In this document: positions 1-6,984 of the stretch, piece after piece
Numbering within the stretch: the stretch's first letter is position 1
Layout of the letters: each line of letters begins with the position of its first letter
Source: Flavobacteriaceae bacterium
Lineage (GTDB): Bacteria > Bacteroidota > Bacteroidia > Flavobacteriales > Flavobacteriaceae
Assembly: GCA_029253805.1 (NCBI GenBank)
Contig: JAQWYU010000131.1
Coordinates: 1-11,058, forward strand
Direction of reading: 5' to 3'
DNA length: 11,058 nucleotides
The notes under the pieces: model-generated
Database searches by the model: none
What the model was told of the DNA's origin: nothing
The model's input: only the letters and a program-made list of their open reading frames with translations
Translations under genes and position numbers: made by a program

Positions 1-572
1 AAACCCTCTTTTGACTGTAGTGATATAGACTGCCAACCAAATACATCTAAAACATCGGAAGCATGTAATGTAGTGTCATTATAACGAACCAAACCTTCAC
101 CCAAAAGTGGTAAAGCTAAATGCGCTAATGGAGCAAGATCGCCTGAAGCTCCCAGTGACCCTTGAGTGTAGACCAAAGGTATAATATCATTATTGTAAAA
201 CTCAACCAAGCGCTCTACTGTTGCTAACTGTACCCCACTATAACCACTACTAAGCGACTTAATCTTTAGTAATAACATCATTTTTACAATTGACTCAGGA
301 ACTAAATCACCAGTTCCACAAGCATGTGAAAGAACTAAGTTTTTCTGTAATTTAGCAAGGTTTTTAGAATCAATTTTAACCTCACATAAAGAACCAAAAC
401 CAGTGTTTATTCCGTAAACAGGGTCAGATGAAGTTGAAATTTTTTTATCTAAATACTTTCTACAATTAATTATATTTTCTTTTATTTCTGTAGACAGCTT
501 GATTTGAAGCTGCTCAGATACAATTCTATTTAGGATCGAAAGACTGAGTGGCTGGGAACTGATCGTGTACAT
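1..572 (-). CDS. hutH: Histidine ammonia-lyase, N-terminal part (cut by window edge)
   Basis: Converts L-histidine to urocanate and ammonia, the first step of histidine degradation, in the cytoplasm. Reading the minus strand gives an unbroken frame to the window edge with clear family blocks: YGINTGFGSL, then SHACGTG, then GSLGASGDLAPLAH, then LQSKEG at the edge. The Ala-Ser-Gly triplet in the third block is the one that cyclises to the MIO electrophile. About 190 of the family's roughly 500 residues are visible. I chose the ATG at 572-570 because the protein then begins MYTISSQPLSL, matching the usual HutH start. An in-frame ATG at 605 would add 11 residues (MFNFGKSNSLQ) not expected in the family, and a promoter-like element lies between the two. 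The gene is divergent from the TlpA-like gene at 683; any further hut genes would lie left of the window. Phenylalanine/tyrosine ammonia-lyase is a less likely alternative. Confidence 0.93.
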   Translation of the reverse strand, partial: MYTISSQPLSLSILNRIVSEQLQIKLSTEIKENIINCRKYLDKKISTSSDPVYGINTGFGSLCEVKIDSKNLAKLQKNLVLSHACGTGDLVPESIVKMMLLLKIKSLSSGYSGVQLATVERLVEFYNNDIIPLVYTQGSLGASGDLAPLAHLALPLLGEGLVRYNDTTLHASDVLDVFGWQSISLQSKEG

Positions 573-592
573 TTGCAGTGAATTAGATTTTC

Positions 593-623
593 CAAAATTG
601 AACATTCCACAATAAATATGCAA
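593..623 (-). promoter_or_regulatory. Candidate hutH promoter (Bacteroidota type)
   Basis: On the minus strand, TTG at 623-621 is followed after 20 bases by CAATTTTG at 600-593, one mismatch from the Bacteroidota -7 consensus TAnnTTTG. Transcription would begin around 586, just upstream of the ATG at 572 but downstream of the ATG at 605, which favours the shorter hutH product. This is a consensus match only; such matches arise by chance in AT-rich DNA. Confidence 0.3.
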
Positions 624-682
624 GTAATTATCAATTTATTAAGAACATAATATTATTTTTATACTTTTATCAAAACATATTA

Positions 683-1717
683 ATGAAATATACAATAACC
701 ATATTCTTTTCGGTTTTATTTTTCGGGTCTTGCTCCGAAAAACCAAAGGACTATGCAACAATATCAGGTAAAATCTCAAACCCAAATAAATTAAATCAAA
801 TAATAATTAGCAATAGAGCAGGGTACTCAAAACAAATCAAGGTTAAAAAAGATGGATCCTTTAGCGATACCCTAAAAATTGAAGAAGGGGTCTATCGCTT
901 TTACGATGGTATTGAAATGGGAAGTATTTTTCTCAAAAACAATAACAAAACTTCATTTACACTAGACACCAAAAATTTTGACGAGACATTGAAATTTAAG
1001 GGTGACGATGCAGATAAAAGTAATTTCATCGTCGCCAACAATCTACTTCAAGAAAAATACTTGACAGATGAAATATTTAATAGTAGTAAAAATGAATTTA
1101 TAGAGACTTTTGATTCCCTAGAAAATGCTTACCAAAATTTAAAAAATGAATATCCGTTAATTGATATTGACTACTTTGAAAAGCAAGACCAGAGCTTTCA
1201 GTCTATGAAAAAAACTTACACAAATTATCTTGAAGAAAAAATCGAAATGAGAAATCTATTTGTCAAAGGAACAACCTCACCTACATTTTCAAGTTATGAA
1301 AACTACAGCGGAGGTGTAACTTCTTTAAAAGATTTTAATGGTAAGTTTATATATATCGACGTTTGGGCTACATGGTGTGGTCCATGCAAAGTAGAAATTC
1401 CATCACTTAAAAAATTAGAATCAAAATATAAAAACAAAAATATTGAGTTTATTAGTATTTCCGTTGATGATGCGAAACGAAGTGCTACAATGGAAAAAGC
1501 AAAAGAATCTTGGAGGAAAATGGTTAGAGAAAAACAACTAACAGGTACTCAATTAATTACTGGTAATGGCTGGAATACGGACTTCATTCAAGACTACAAA
1601 ATTAATGCAATTCCTCGATTCATACTAATAGATCCTAAGGGAAATATTATTGATGCAGATGCCCCTCGTCCTTCAAGCAAGAGATTGATTGAATTACTTA
1701 ATGATCTTGGCATTTAA
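683..1717 (+). CDS. TlpA-like thioredoxin-fold lipoprotein (DUF4369-type N-terminus)
   Basis: Predicted periplasm-facing thiol-disulfide oxidoreductase anchored by a lipid. The N-terminus has a hydrophobic stretch and a lipobox ending GSC, so Cys17 should be lipidated. Residues about 25-105 look like the beta-rich DUF4369 domain common in Bacteroidota relatives (GKI..., KDGSF, ...). A helical linker follows to about 195. A thioredoxin domain then covers about 196-344, with WATWCGPCK giving the redox pair Cys232/Cys235, and INAIPRF giving the cis-proline at 311. Length (344) is in the usual range. It is divergent from hutH and convergent with ytxJ, whose stop codon interlocks with its own. The redox partner and substrate cannot be told from sequence; cytochrome c maturation or envelope stress roles are known for the family. 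The ATG at 683 is the only start that keeps the signal sequence. Confidence 0.88.
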   Translation: MKYTITIFFSVLFFGSCSEKPKDYATISGKISNPNKLNQIIISNRAGYSKQIKVKKDGSFSDTLKIEEGVYRFYDGIEMGSIFLKNNNKTSFTLDTKNFDETLKFKGDDADKSNFIVANNLLQEKYLTDEIFNSSKNEFIETFDSLENAYQNLKNEYPLIDIDYFEKQDQSFQSMKKTYTNYLEEKIEMRNLFVKGTTSPTFSSYENYSGGVTSLKDFNGKFIYIDVWATWCGPCKVEIPSLKKLESKYKNKNIEFISISVDDAKRSATMEKAKESWRKMVREKQLTGTQLITGNGWNTDFIQDYKINAIPRFILIDPKGNIIDADAPRPSSKRLIELLNDLGI

Positions 1718-2091
1718 AGGTAAATACTAAGCTGAAGCTCAGTGATACCTTCGTGAGAAGCGTGCACAACTGCCTTTCCATTTTTTATCAATAATATCTG
1801 TGGCGACTGATGAGCAACTTCAAGCTGATCAGCTATCTGGTTTGAAATCTCTCTGTAGTTTAATAAATCTAAATAGTGAGATTCTAGCTCATCAGAAGAA
1901 AACGTATAGTGTGCAATGAAATCTGACAACACATATCGACTAATACTACAGCGCGTAGAATGCTTAAAGATTAGTTGAGAACGTATAAAAGACTTTTCTA
2001 ATAACCCCTCTAAATCAGCCTTCGACTGAATGGAGACTCCTGGCCATAAAGGCTTACTATCTGGCTTAAACATTGAATCGAAAATCCCCAT
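1714..2091 (-). CDS. ytxJ: YtxJ-like bacillithiol-system thioredoxin-fold protein
   Basis: A 125-residue cytoplasmic protein matching the YtxJ/DUF2847 family, described as a monothiol bacilliredoxin-like protein in organisms that make bacillithiol. Diagnostic blocks are IFKHSTRCSIS (about 41-51) with the single active-site-like Cys48, the YLDLLNYREISNQIA stretch (about 73-87), and HQSPQ (94-98), where the proline is the thioredoxin-fold cis-proline. A closing SHEGIT block follows at 112-117. There is no CxxC, as expected for this family. No signal peptide is seen. The stop overlaps the stop of the TlpA-like gene by four bases on the other strand. Upstream is one of the best promoter matches in the window. 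Its presence suggests bacillithiol biosynthesis genes elsewhere in the genome, which is inference. Confidence 0.9.
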   Translation of the reverse strand: MGIFDSMFKPDSKPLWPGVSIQSKADLEGLLEKSFIRSQLIFKHSTRCSISRYVLSDFIAHYTFSSDELESHYLDLLNYREISNQIADQLEVAHQSPQILLIKNGKAVVHASHEGITELQLSIYL

Positions 2092-2147
2092 AGTTATTAA
2101 TCTTTTTTCAAAGGTTGTTAAAAGCTAAAGTTATTTACTAGCTAGAT

Positions 2148-2178
2148 CAAAATTATACAATAACTCTTAGCTATCAAA
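2148..2178 (-). promoter_or_regulatory. Probable ytxJ promoter, TTTG-N19-TAATTTTG
   Basis: On the minus strand TTTG (2178-2175) and TAATTTTG (2155-2148) are separated by exactly 19 bases, a full match to the Bacteroidota primary sigma consensus (TTTG at about -33, TAnnTTTG at about -7). The predicted transcript would start near 2142, giving a leader of about 50 bases before the ytxJ ATG at 2091. This is the strongest promoter candidate I see in the window. Confidence 0.6.
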
Positions 2179-2181
2179 TAC

Positions 2182-2199
2182 TAATTTTGCTTAATTTTG
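2182..2199 (+). promoter_or_regulatory. Tandem -7 elements upstream of smpB
   Basis: Two exact TAnnTTTG matches, both TAATTTTG, occur at 2182-2189 and 2192-2199, ten bases apart. No good TTTG -33 partner is present at the usual distance from either, although TTAG at 2167-2170 lies 21 bases before the second. The first would place the start near 2195, with a very short leader to the smpB ATG at 2207; the second would give an almost leaderless message. Their upstream side abuts the ytxJ promoter on the other strand. Confidence 0.4.
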
Positions 2200-2206
2200 G
2201 TTAACC

Positions 2207-2665
2207 ATGAAAAAGTCTGTGAACATACTAAATAAGAAAGCAAGATTTACATATGATCTTTTAGACTCATATGTAGCTGGAATTGTACTAACAGGGACGG
2301 AAATAAAATCTATTCGTGAGAGCAAGGCTTCGATTGCAGAAAGTTTTTGTGAATTTAATTTAAGAGGAGAGTTATTTGTAATCAACATGACCATTCAAGA
2401 GTACGACTTTGGAAATCAGTACAACCATGCGCCTAAAGCGGAGCGTAAATTACTACTAAACAAGAAAGAGCTCATAAAACTTGAAAAAGAAGTAAAAAAT
2501 TCTGGCCTGACAATCGTTCCATTAAAGCTATTTATAAACGATAAAGGATTTGCCAAACTTAAAATTTCTTTAGCTAAAGGAAAAAAACTTTTTGATAAGC
2601 GGGAAACAATAAAAGATCGTGAAAACAAACGAGACTTAGACAGGATAAAAAAGAATTTTAAATAG
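2207..2665 (+). CDS. smpB: SsrA-binding protein SmpB
   Basis: Binds tmRNA and brings it to stalled ribosomes for trans-translation. The 152-residue length is typical. Visible family blocks are NKKARFTYDLLDSYVAGI (9-26) with LTGTEIKSIR following (28-37), the RNA-binding HAPKAERKLLLNK region (74-86), and the basic C-terminal tail starting GKKLFDKRE (125-133), which continues with many Lys/Arg and mimics the missing codon-anticodon helix in the A site. The ATG at 2207 gives the expected short basic leader before the first block. A minus-strand ytxJ gene lies upstream in divergent orientation, and the DUF5686 gene follows 94 bases downstream in the same direction, with no clear terminator between. 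The tmRNA gene itself is not in this window. Confidence 0.97.
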   Translation: MKKSVNILNKKARFTYDLLDSYVAGIVLTGTEIKSIRESKASIAESFCEFNLRGELFVINMTIQEYDFGNQYNHAPKAERKLLLNKKELIKLEKEVKNSGLTIVPLKLFINDKGFAKLKISLAKGKKLFDKRETIKDRENKRDLDRIKKNFK

Positions 2666-2759
2666 TTATCAAATAATATCCGTCTTGTTTAAATTAACTT
2701 TAAATGCATGTAACAAAACACAGATTAATTCGTCCTAAAGATAAAACCAATCAACTCTT

Positions 2760-5213
2760 ATGCGTTTAATATTATTTTTCTTTATTGCATCCACATCGGT
2801 TTCTGCTCAGCTTAAAGGAACAATTACTGATATTGACAACAACCCGATCCCTTATGTAAATATTTACTTAGAAAACTCTTACAACGGAACAACATCCAAC
2901 GAAAATGGAGATTATGTATTAGCACTTTCAAAAACAGGTAGCTATAAAGTTATATTTCAGTTTTTAGGTTACAAAACACAGACTAGTTCTATAGATATTA
3001 AAGAATTTCCATATGAGCTAGACATTACTTTACAAGAAGAAAACATATCTTTAAACGAAGTTGTTGTTAATTCAAATGAAAATCTTGCAAACAGGATTAT
3101 ACGATCTGCAATTAAAAATCGTAAATCTCAATTAGAAAAAATCAATTCATATTCATCAGACTTTTATTCCAAAGGCCAAATTCGTATCGATAGTCTTCCA
3201 GAAAAATTCATGGGACAAGAAATCAATGTTAATATCGGTTTAGATTCTACCCGTTCAGGAATTATTTATTTGTCTGAAACGATTTCTAAAATTAAATACC
3301 AGAAGCCAGATAAGCTTACAGAAAAGGTAATTGCTTCAAAAGTAAGTGGAAACTCAAACGGATTTAGTTTTAATAGTGCCTTGGATGTTGATTATAATTT
3401 TTATAATAATACCATTCAAATTAATTCAGCTATTATATCACCAATATCAGATTATGCTTTTAATTATTACCGCTATAAGCTTGAAGGTATATTTTATGAT
3501 GATAGCGGTAGTTTAATTAACAAGATAAAAGTTATTCCACGGCGTGAAAATGACCCTGTTTTTAAAGGAAGTATTTATATTGTGGAAGATCAATGGGCGA
3601 TATTTGGATTAGATTTAAAAGTAAATGGCAGTCAGATTCAATTACCAATTGCAGATTCAATTTCTATCAAACAAAACTTATCCTACGATATAAATGAGGA
3701 CCATTGGATTATTCGATCCCAAACGATCGGTTTTAAATTTAGATTTTTAGGGTTTAATGGAGATGGTAGTTTTGTAGCTAATTACTCCAATTACATATTA
3801 AATCCTGAATTTGAAAAAGATGCGTTTTCAAATGAAATTTTAGTATTTGAAGGGGACGCAAATAAAAAAGATTCTACTTATTGGAACAAGCTCAGACCTG
3901 TCCCACTTACAAAAGAAGAGTTAAAAGATTATGTGAAAAAAGATAGCATTCAAAATCTTAAAGAATCCAAAACTTACCTTGATTCATTAGATAATGAGTC
4001 TAATAAATTTAAACTTTCTGATTTGATAACTGGATACACTCACAACACATCTTTTGAAAGTAAAAGCATACGAGTTAGTAGTCCACTTAACGGTATAAGT
4101 AGAAACACGGTTCAAGGATATAATTCGAATTTAAAAATAAATTACACCAAAAGGTATGATGAATTCAAAAATTATCTTTCGCTTAGCGGTGCAATCAATT
4201 ACAGCTTTGATACGCAAAGAATTAGAGGTAATCTAAGTGCTACATACAAGTTTAATAATACTGATGACCTTACAGTGGGACTTACTACAGGGGTTAGTGT
4301 TAATCAATTTAACTCAAAAGAACCTATTTCAGAGCTAGTAAATTCAATAAGCACCCTTTATTTCGAGGAAAACTATATGAAACTATACGAAAGTCGCTTT
4401 GTTAAGACATACTACAGCCAAGAATTGTTTAATGGGTTTAGTTTTGACTCTTCGATTAGTTATGAAGACCGAAGTGCCCTATATAATTTAAATATATATT
4501 CGGCTAATCAAAATGAAGGTCCTAACTTCACTAGCAACAATCCTTTAGACCCCTTAAATTATAACTCTGCACCTTTTGAAAACCATACAATTATTAAGCT
4601 TAAAATAAATGGAAATATTCGATTTGGACAAAAATATCTCAGCTACCCAGGAAGTAAAATAAACATTCCTAATACTAAATATCCAGAATTTGGATTTAGT
4701 TTTGAAAAAGGGATAAGCCCTGATAAACCCAATTATAATTTTGATCATTTGTCATTAAATTTAAATCAAAGGATAACTCTTGAAAACAAAGGAAACCTTC
4801 GATATTTTGCAGTCGCTGGAACATTTTTTAATAACCCCAAACTTGCATTTATTGACTTCAAGCATTTTAACGGAAATCAAACCCATGTAAATCTAAATTC
4901 AGATTATTTACGATCTTTTAAGAATCTAGCTTATTATGATTTTAGCTCTTCCAAGAACTATATAGAGTACCATTTAGAACATAATTTTAACGGATTCATT
5001 TTAGGTAAAATTCCCTTGATAAATAAACTTAATTATAATTTAATTTTAGGATTCCACGGCTTCTCTTCAAAAGATCAAATGCCATATAAAGAGTTAAGCT
5101 TTGGTATCGATAATATTGGCTGGGGCAAGTATCGCTTCCTAAGAATTGATTATACTAGATCCTACCAATCTGAATTTATAAATGATGCCTTTCTATTTGG
5201 GATAAGTTTTTAG
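2760..5213 (+). CDS. CarboxypepD_reg-like / DUF5686 outer-membrane protein
   Basis: An 817-residue exported protein. It begins with a signal peptide (MRLILFFFIAS..., likely cleaved after SVSA at residue 16, before Gln17). Residues about 18-95 form a carboxypeptidase-regulatory-like beta-sandwich (GTITDIDNNPIPYVNIYL, then NENGDY, then FLGYKT), ending in the LNEVVV linker familiar from SusC-like proteins. The rest matches the DUF5686 type: a middle region about 100-350 followed by a long stretch of alternating aromatic and polar residues consistent with an outer-membrane beta-barrel, ending in the terminal Phe typical of such proteins (ending GISF). There is no TonB-receptor plug, so it is not SusC. 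Substrate and function are unknown for the family. It is convergent with pcm, with a four-base stop overlap. Cotranscription with smpB is possible but not shown. Confidence 0.88.
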   Translation: MRLILFFFIASTSVSAQLKGTITDIDNNPIPYVNIYLENSYNGTTSNENGDYVLALSKTGSYKVIFQFLGYKTQTSSIDIKEFPYELDITLQEENISLNEVVVNSNENLANRIIRSAIKNRKSQLEKINSYSSDFYSKGQIRIDSLPEKFMGQEINVNIGLDSTRSGIIYLSETISKIKYQKPDKLTEKVIASKVSGNSNGFSFNSALDVDYNFYNNTIQINSAIISPISDYAFNYYRYKLEGIFYDDSGSLINKIKVIPRRENDPVFKGSIYIVEDQWAIFGLDLKVNGSQIQLPIADSISIKQNLSYDINEDHWIIRSQTIGFKFRFLGFNGDGSFVANYSNYILNPEFEKDAFSNEILVFEGDANKKDSTYWNKLRPVPLTKEELKDYVKKDSIQNLKESKTYLDSLDNESNKFKLSDLITGYTHNTSFESKSIRVSSPLNGISRNTVQGYNSNLKINYTKRYDEFKNYLSLSGAINYSFDTQRIRGNLSATYKFNNTDDLTVGLTTGVSVNQFNSKEPISELVNSISTLYFEENYMKLYESRFVKTYYSQELFNGFSFDSSISYEDRSALYNLNIYSANQNEGPNFTSNNPLDPLNYNSAPFENHTIIKLKINGNIRFGQKYLSYPGSKINIPNTKYPEFGFSFEKGISPDKPNYNFDHLSLNLNQRITLENKGNLRYFAVAGTFFNNPKLAFIDFKHFNGNQTHVNLNSDYLRSFKNLAYYDFSSSKNYIEYHLEHNFNGFILGKIPLINKLNYNLILGFHGFSSKDQMPYKELSFGIDNIGWGKYRFLRIDYTRSYQSEFINDAFLFGISF

Positions 5214-5851
5214 CTTTTATTTTCTAAAAGCGGAACAAACTTAAAATTTCCTAGTTCGTGTTTTTCAAACTCTTTGGTACCTTTTCTAATATAAAGCGTC
5301 ATTATTTGATCCTCATCCCCAACAGGAATTACTAGCCTACCACCTATTTTTAATTGAGACATTAAAGGCTTTGGAACAAAAGGAGCTCCAGCAGTAACAA
5401 TAATACGATCAAAAGGAGCTTCATCTGGAAGACCTTTGTAACCATCACCAAAAATTATCCGCTTACATACGTAGCCAATTTTCGGTAAAAATTCCCTAGT
5501 TTTCTTAAATAGCTCTAGTTGTCGTTCAATACTATAAACATGAGCACCTAACAAACATAAAACAGCGGCTTGATAACCACTTCCAGTTCCAATTTCCAGA
5601 ATCTTATCTCCGGGGTTAACTTCTAGTAATTCCGACTGAAATGCAACTGTATAAGGTTGTGAAATAGTCTGATTTGCACCAATAGGAAATGCCTTGTCTT
5701 GATATGCATGGTCTAAAAAACTTGAGTCCATAAACATATGTCTAGGTATTGAACCAATAGCTTGCAGAACAGCTGAATTTTTAATGCCTTTAGAAATTAA
5801 AGTCGCTACCAATTTATTTCTTAATCCTTTATGTTTAAGCGTATCTTTCAA
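5210..5851 (-). CDS. pcm: Protein-L-isoaspartate O-methyltransferase
   Basis: Cytoplasmic SAM-dependent enzyme that methylates L-isoaspartyl residues in damaged proteins, starting their repair. Counted from the TTG at 5851-5849, blocks are the QTISQPY substrate loop (about 61-67), the SAM-binding motif I LEIGTGSGYQ (about 85-94), FGDGYKG (134-140), TAGAPFVP (153-160) and IPVGD (175-179). The frame has no ATG before residue 50 or so, inside the conserved HMFMD region, and a stop lies immediately upstream of a TTG at 5884-5882. Two TTG starts are therefore possible. I prefer 5851, because the protein then begins MKDTLKHKGLRN like flavobacterial relatives and has about 213 residues; the longer form adds 11 unmatched residues. 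It is convergent with the DUF5686 gene and divergent from the 6012 cluster. Confidence 0.9.
   Translation of the reverse strand: MKDTLKHKGLRNKLVATLISKGIKNSAVLQAIGSIPRHMFMDSSFLDHAYQDKAFPIGANQTISQPYTVAFQSELLEVNPGDKILEIGTGSGYQAAVLCLLGAHVYSIERQLELFKKTREFLPKIGYVCKRIIFGDGYKGLPDEAPFDRIIVTAGAPFVPKPLMSQLKIGGRLVIPVGDEDQIMTLYIRKGTKEFEKHELGNFKFVPLLENKS
5213..5231. other. Perfect 7-bp inverted repeat at a convergent gene junction
   Basis: GCTTTTA-TTTTC-TAAAAGC forms a perfect seven-base stem with a five-base loop, starting at the last base of the DUF5686 stop codon and lying inside the last codons of pcm. It could act as a terminator for the plus-strand message, but neither strand has a U-tract right after the stem, so a standard intrinsic terminator is not supported. 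It may be chance in AT-rich sequence. Confidence 0.25.
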
Positions 5852-5891
5852 ATAATTATATATTATGGAACTGCTGACTTCCAATTATTAG

Positions 5892-5922
5892 TAAATATAA
5901 GTTAATCGCCAAATTTTATCAA
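5892..5922 (-). promoter_or_regulatory. Candidate pcm promoter
   Basis: On the minus strand TTG at 5922-5920 is followed after 20 bases by TATATTTA at 5899-5892, which has seven of the eight bases allowed by TAnnTTTG. Transcription would begin near 5886, leaving a leader of about 34 bases before the preferred TTG start at 5851 and almost none before the TTG at 5884. Weak, consensus-based evidence. Confidence 0.28.
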
Positions 5923-5938
5923 GTTTAAATGGTTAATA

Positions 5939-5946
5939 TAGTTTTG
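5939..5946 (+). promoter_or_regulatory. Candidate -7 element for the 6012 gene cluster
   Basis: TAGTTTTG is an exact match to the Bacteroidota TAnnTTTG element, 65 bases before the ATG at 6012. The position where a TTTG -33 box is expected reads TTAT (5916-5919), so only half of the promoter is well supported. It is the only exact -7 match on the plus strand of this gap and would serve the five-gene cluster downstream. Confidence 0.35.
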
Positions 5947-6011
5947 GAAGAAATAATTTAATATTTGATTAATAATATAAAAAAATCATAGCTTTACATA
6001 AAATTTATATT

Positions 6012-6974
6012 ATGAAGCTAAAAGCAGGCGTTTTAGGTGCTGGTCACTTGGGTAAGATTCATCTCAAATTACTTAATCAATCTGAAAAGTATGACTTAAT
6101 AGGCTTTTATGATCCTGATGAAGCTAGTGCAGAAAAAGTCCAAAAAGAGTTCGGATATCCCTACTTTAAATCAATAGAGAGATTAATAGAATCCGTTGAT
6201 GTTGTAGATATCGTAACTCCAACTCTTTCACATTATAATAGTGCTATAAGAGCGATAACAAAAGGAAAACATGTCTTCATTGAAAAACCCATAACTAATA
6301 CCGTTGAAGAAGCGGAACACATTCGATTACTAGTTAACGAGAACAATTTAAGAGGTCAAGTGGGACATGTTGAACGTTTTAACCCTGCCTTTATAGCCGT
6401 TAAAAATGAAATTAGCTCACCAATGTTCATAGAAACTCACCGTTTAGCTGAATTTAATCCACGAGGCACTGATGTACCGGTTGTGTTAGATTTAATGATC
6501 CACGATATAGACATAATTTTGAGCGTAGTCAATTCACAAGTTAAAAATATAAGTGCAAGCGGGGTTTCTGTGATAAGTGAAACTCCTGATATTGCTAATG
6601 CGCGTATAGAATTTGAAAATGGTTGTATAGCAAACCTGACTGCTAGTCGGATTTCTATGAAAAACATGCGCAAGAGCAGGTTCTTTCAAAAAGATGCCTA
6701 CATAAGTGTTGATTTTCTAAAAAAAGAAGTCGAAGTCGTTAAGATGAAAAATGCGCAAAAACACCCAGGAGATTTTGACATGATATTAAAAAATGCTGAA
6801 GGAGTAAGTAAACAAATCTATTTTGAATCTCCAAAAATTTCTCCAAACAATGCTATTTTAGATGAATTAGAAAGTTTTTCGGACGCCATCAAAAACAAGA
6901 CAAAACCTATTGTAACGCTTAAAGATGGCGCTAATGCGTTAAGAGTGGCTCACCAAATTATAGATTGTTTTTAA
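6012..6974 (+). CDS. Gfo/Idh/MocA-family NAD(P)-dependent oxidoreductase
   Basis: A 320-residue cytoplasmic dehydrogenase, probably acting on a sugar or sugar nucleotide. The N-terminal Rossmann fold carries GAGHLG (9-14). The family's EKP motif is at 91-93 (FIEKPIT), with the Lys expected in catalysis. The C-terminal alpha/beta domain contains GHVERFNPA (118-126) and DLMIHDIDI (160-168), the latter holding the Asp/His pair usual in the active site. The GHVERFNP plus DLMIHDIDI combination resembles the UDP-N-acetylglucosamine 3-dehydrogenase (WlbA/GnnA-like) branch, but that assignment is inference from short motifs. First gene of a tight plus-strand cluster; ten bases separate it from the next gene. 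The ATG at 6012 places the glycine loop at the normal distance from the start. Confidence 0.88.
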   Translation: MKLKAGVLGAGHLGKIHLKLLNQSEKYDLIGFYDPDEASAEKVQKEFGYPYFKSIERLIESVDVVDIVTPTLSHYNSAIRAITKGKHVFIEKPITNTVEEAEHIRLLVNENNLRGQVGHVERFNPAFIAVKNEISSPMFIETHRLAEFNPRGTDVPVVLDLMIHDIDIILSVVNSQVKNISASGVSVISETPDIANARIEFENGCIANLTASRISMKNMRKSRFFQKDAYISVDFLKKEVEVVKMKNAQKHPGDFDMILKNAEGVSKQIYFESPKISPNNAILDELESFSDAIKNKTKPIVTLKDGANALRVAHQIIDCF

Positions 6975-6984
6975 ATACACACAT

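Noticed and set aside
606..682. Promoter for the TlpA-like gene
   Set aside because: Several seven-of-eight matches to TAnnTTTG exist (for example at 654 and 662), but none has a TTG box at the usual distance, so no single one can be supported.
5958..5972. TTAAT-ATTTG-ATTAA inverted repeat upstream of the 6012 cluster
   Set aside because: Only a five-base all-AT stem in very AT-rich spacer; expected by chance and not extended by flanking bases, so not called an operator.
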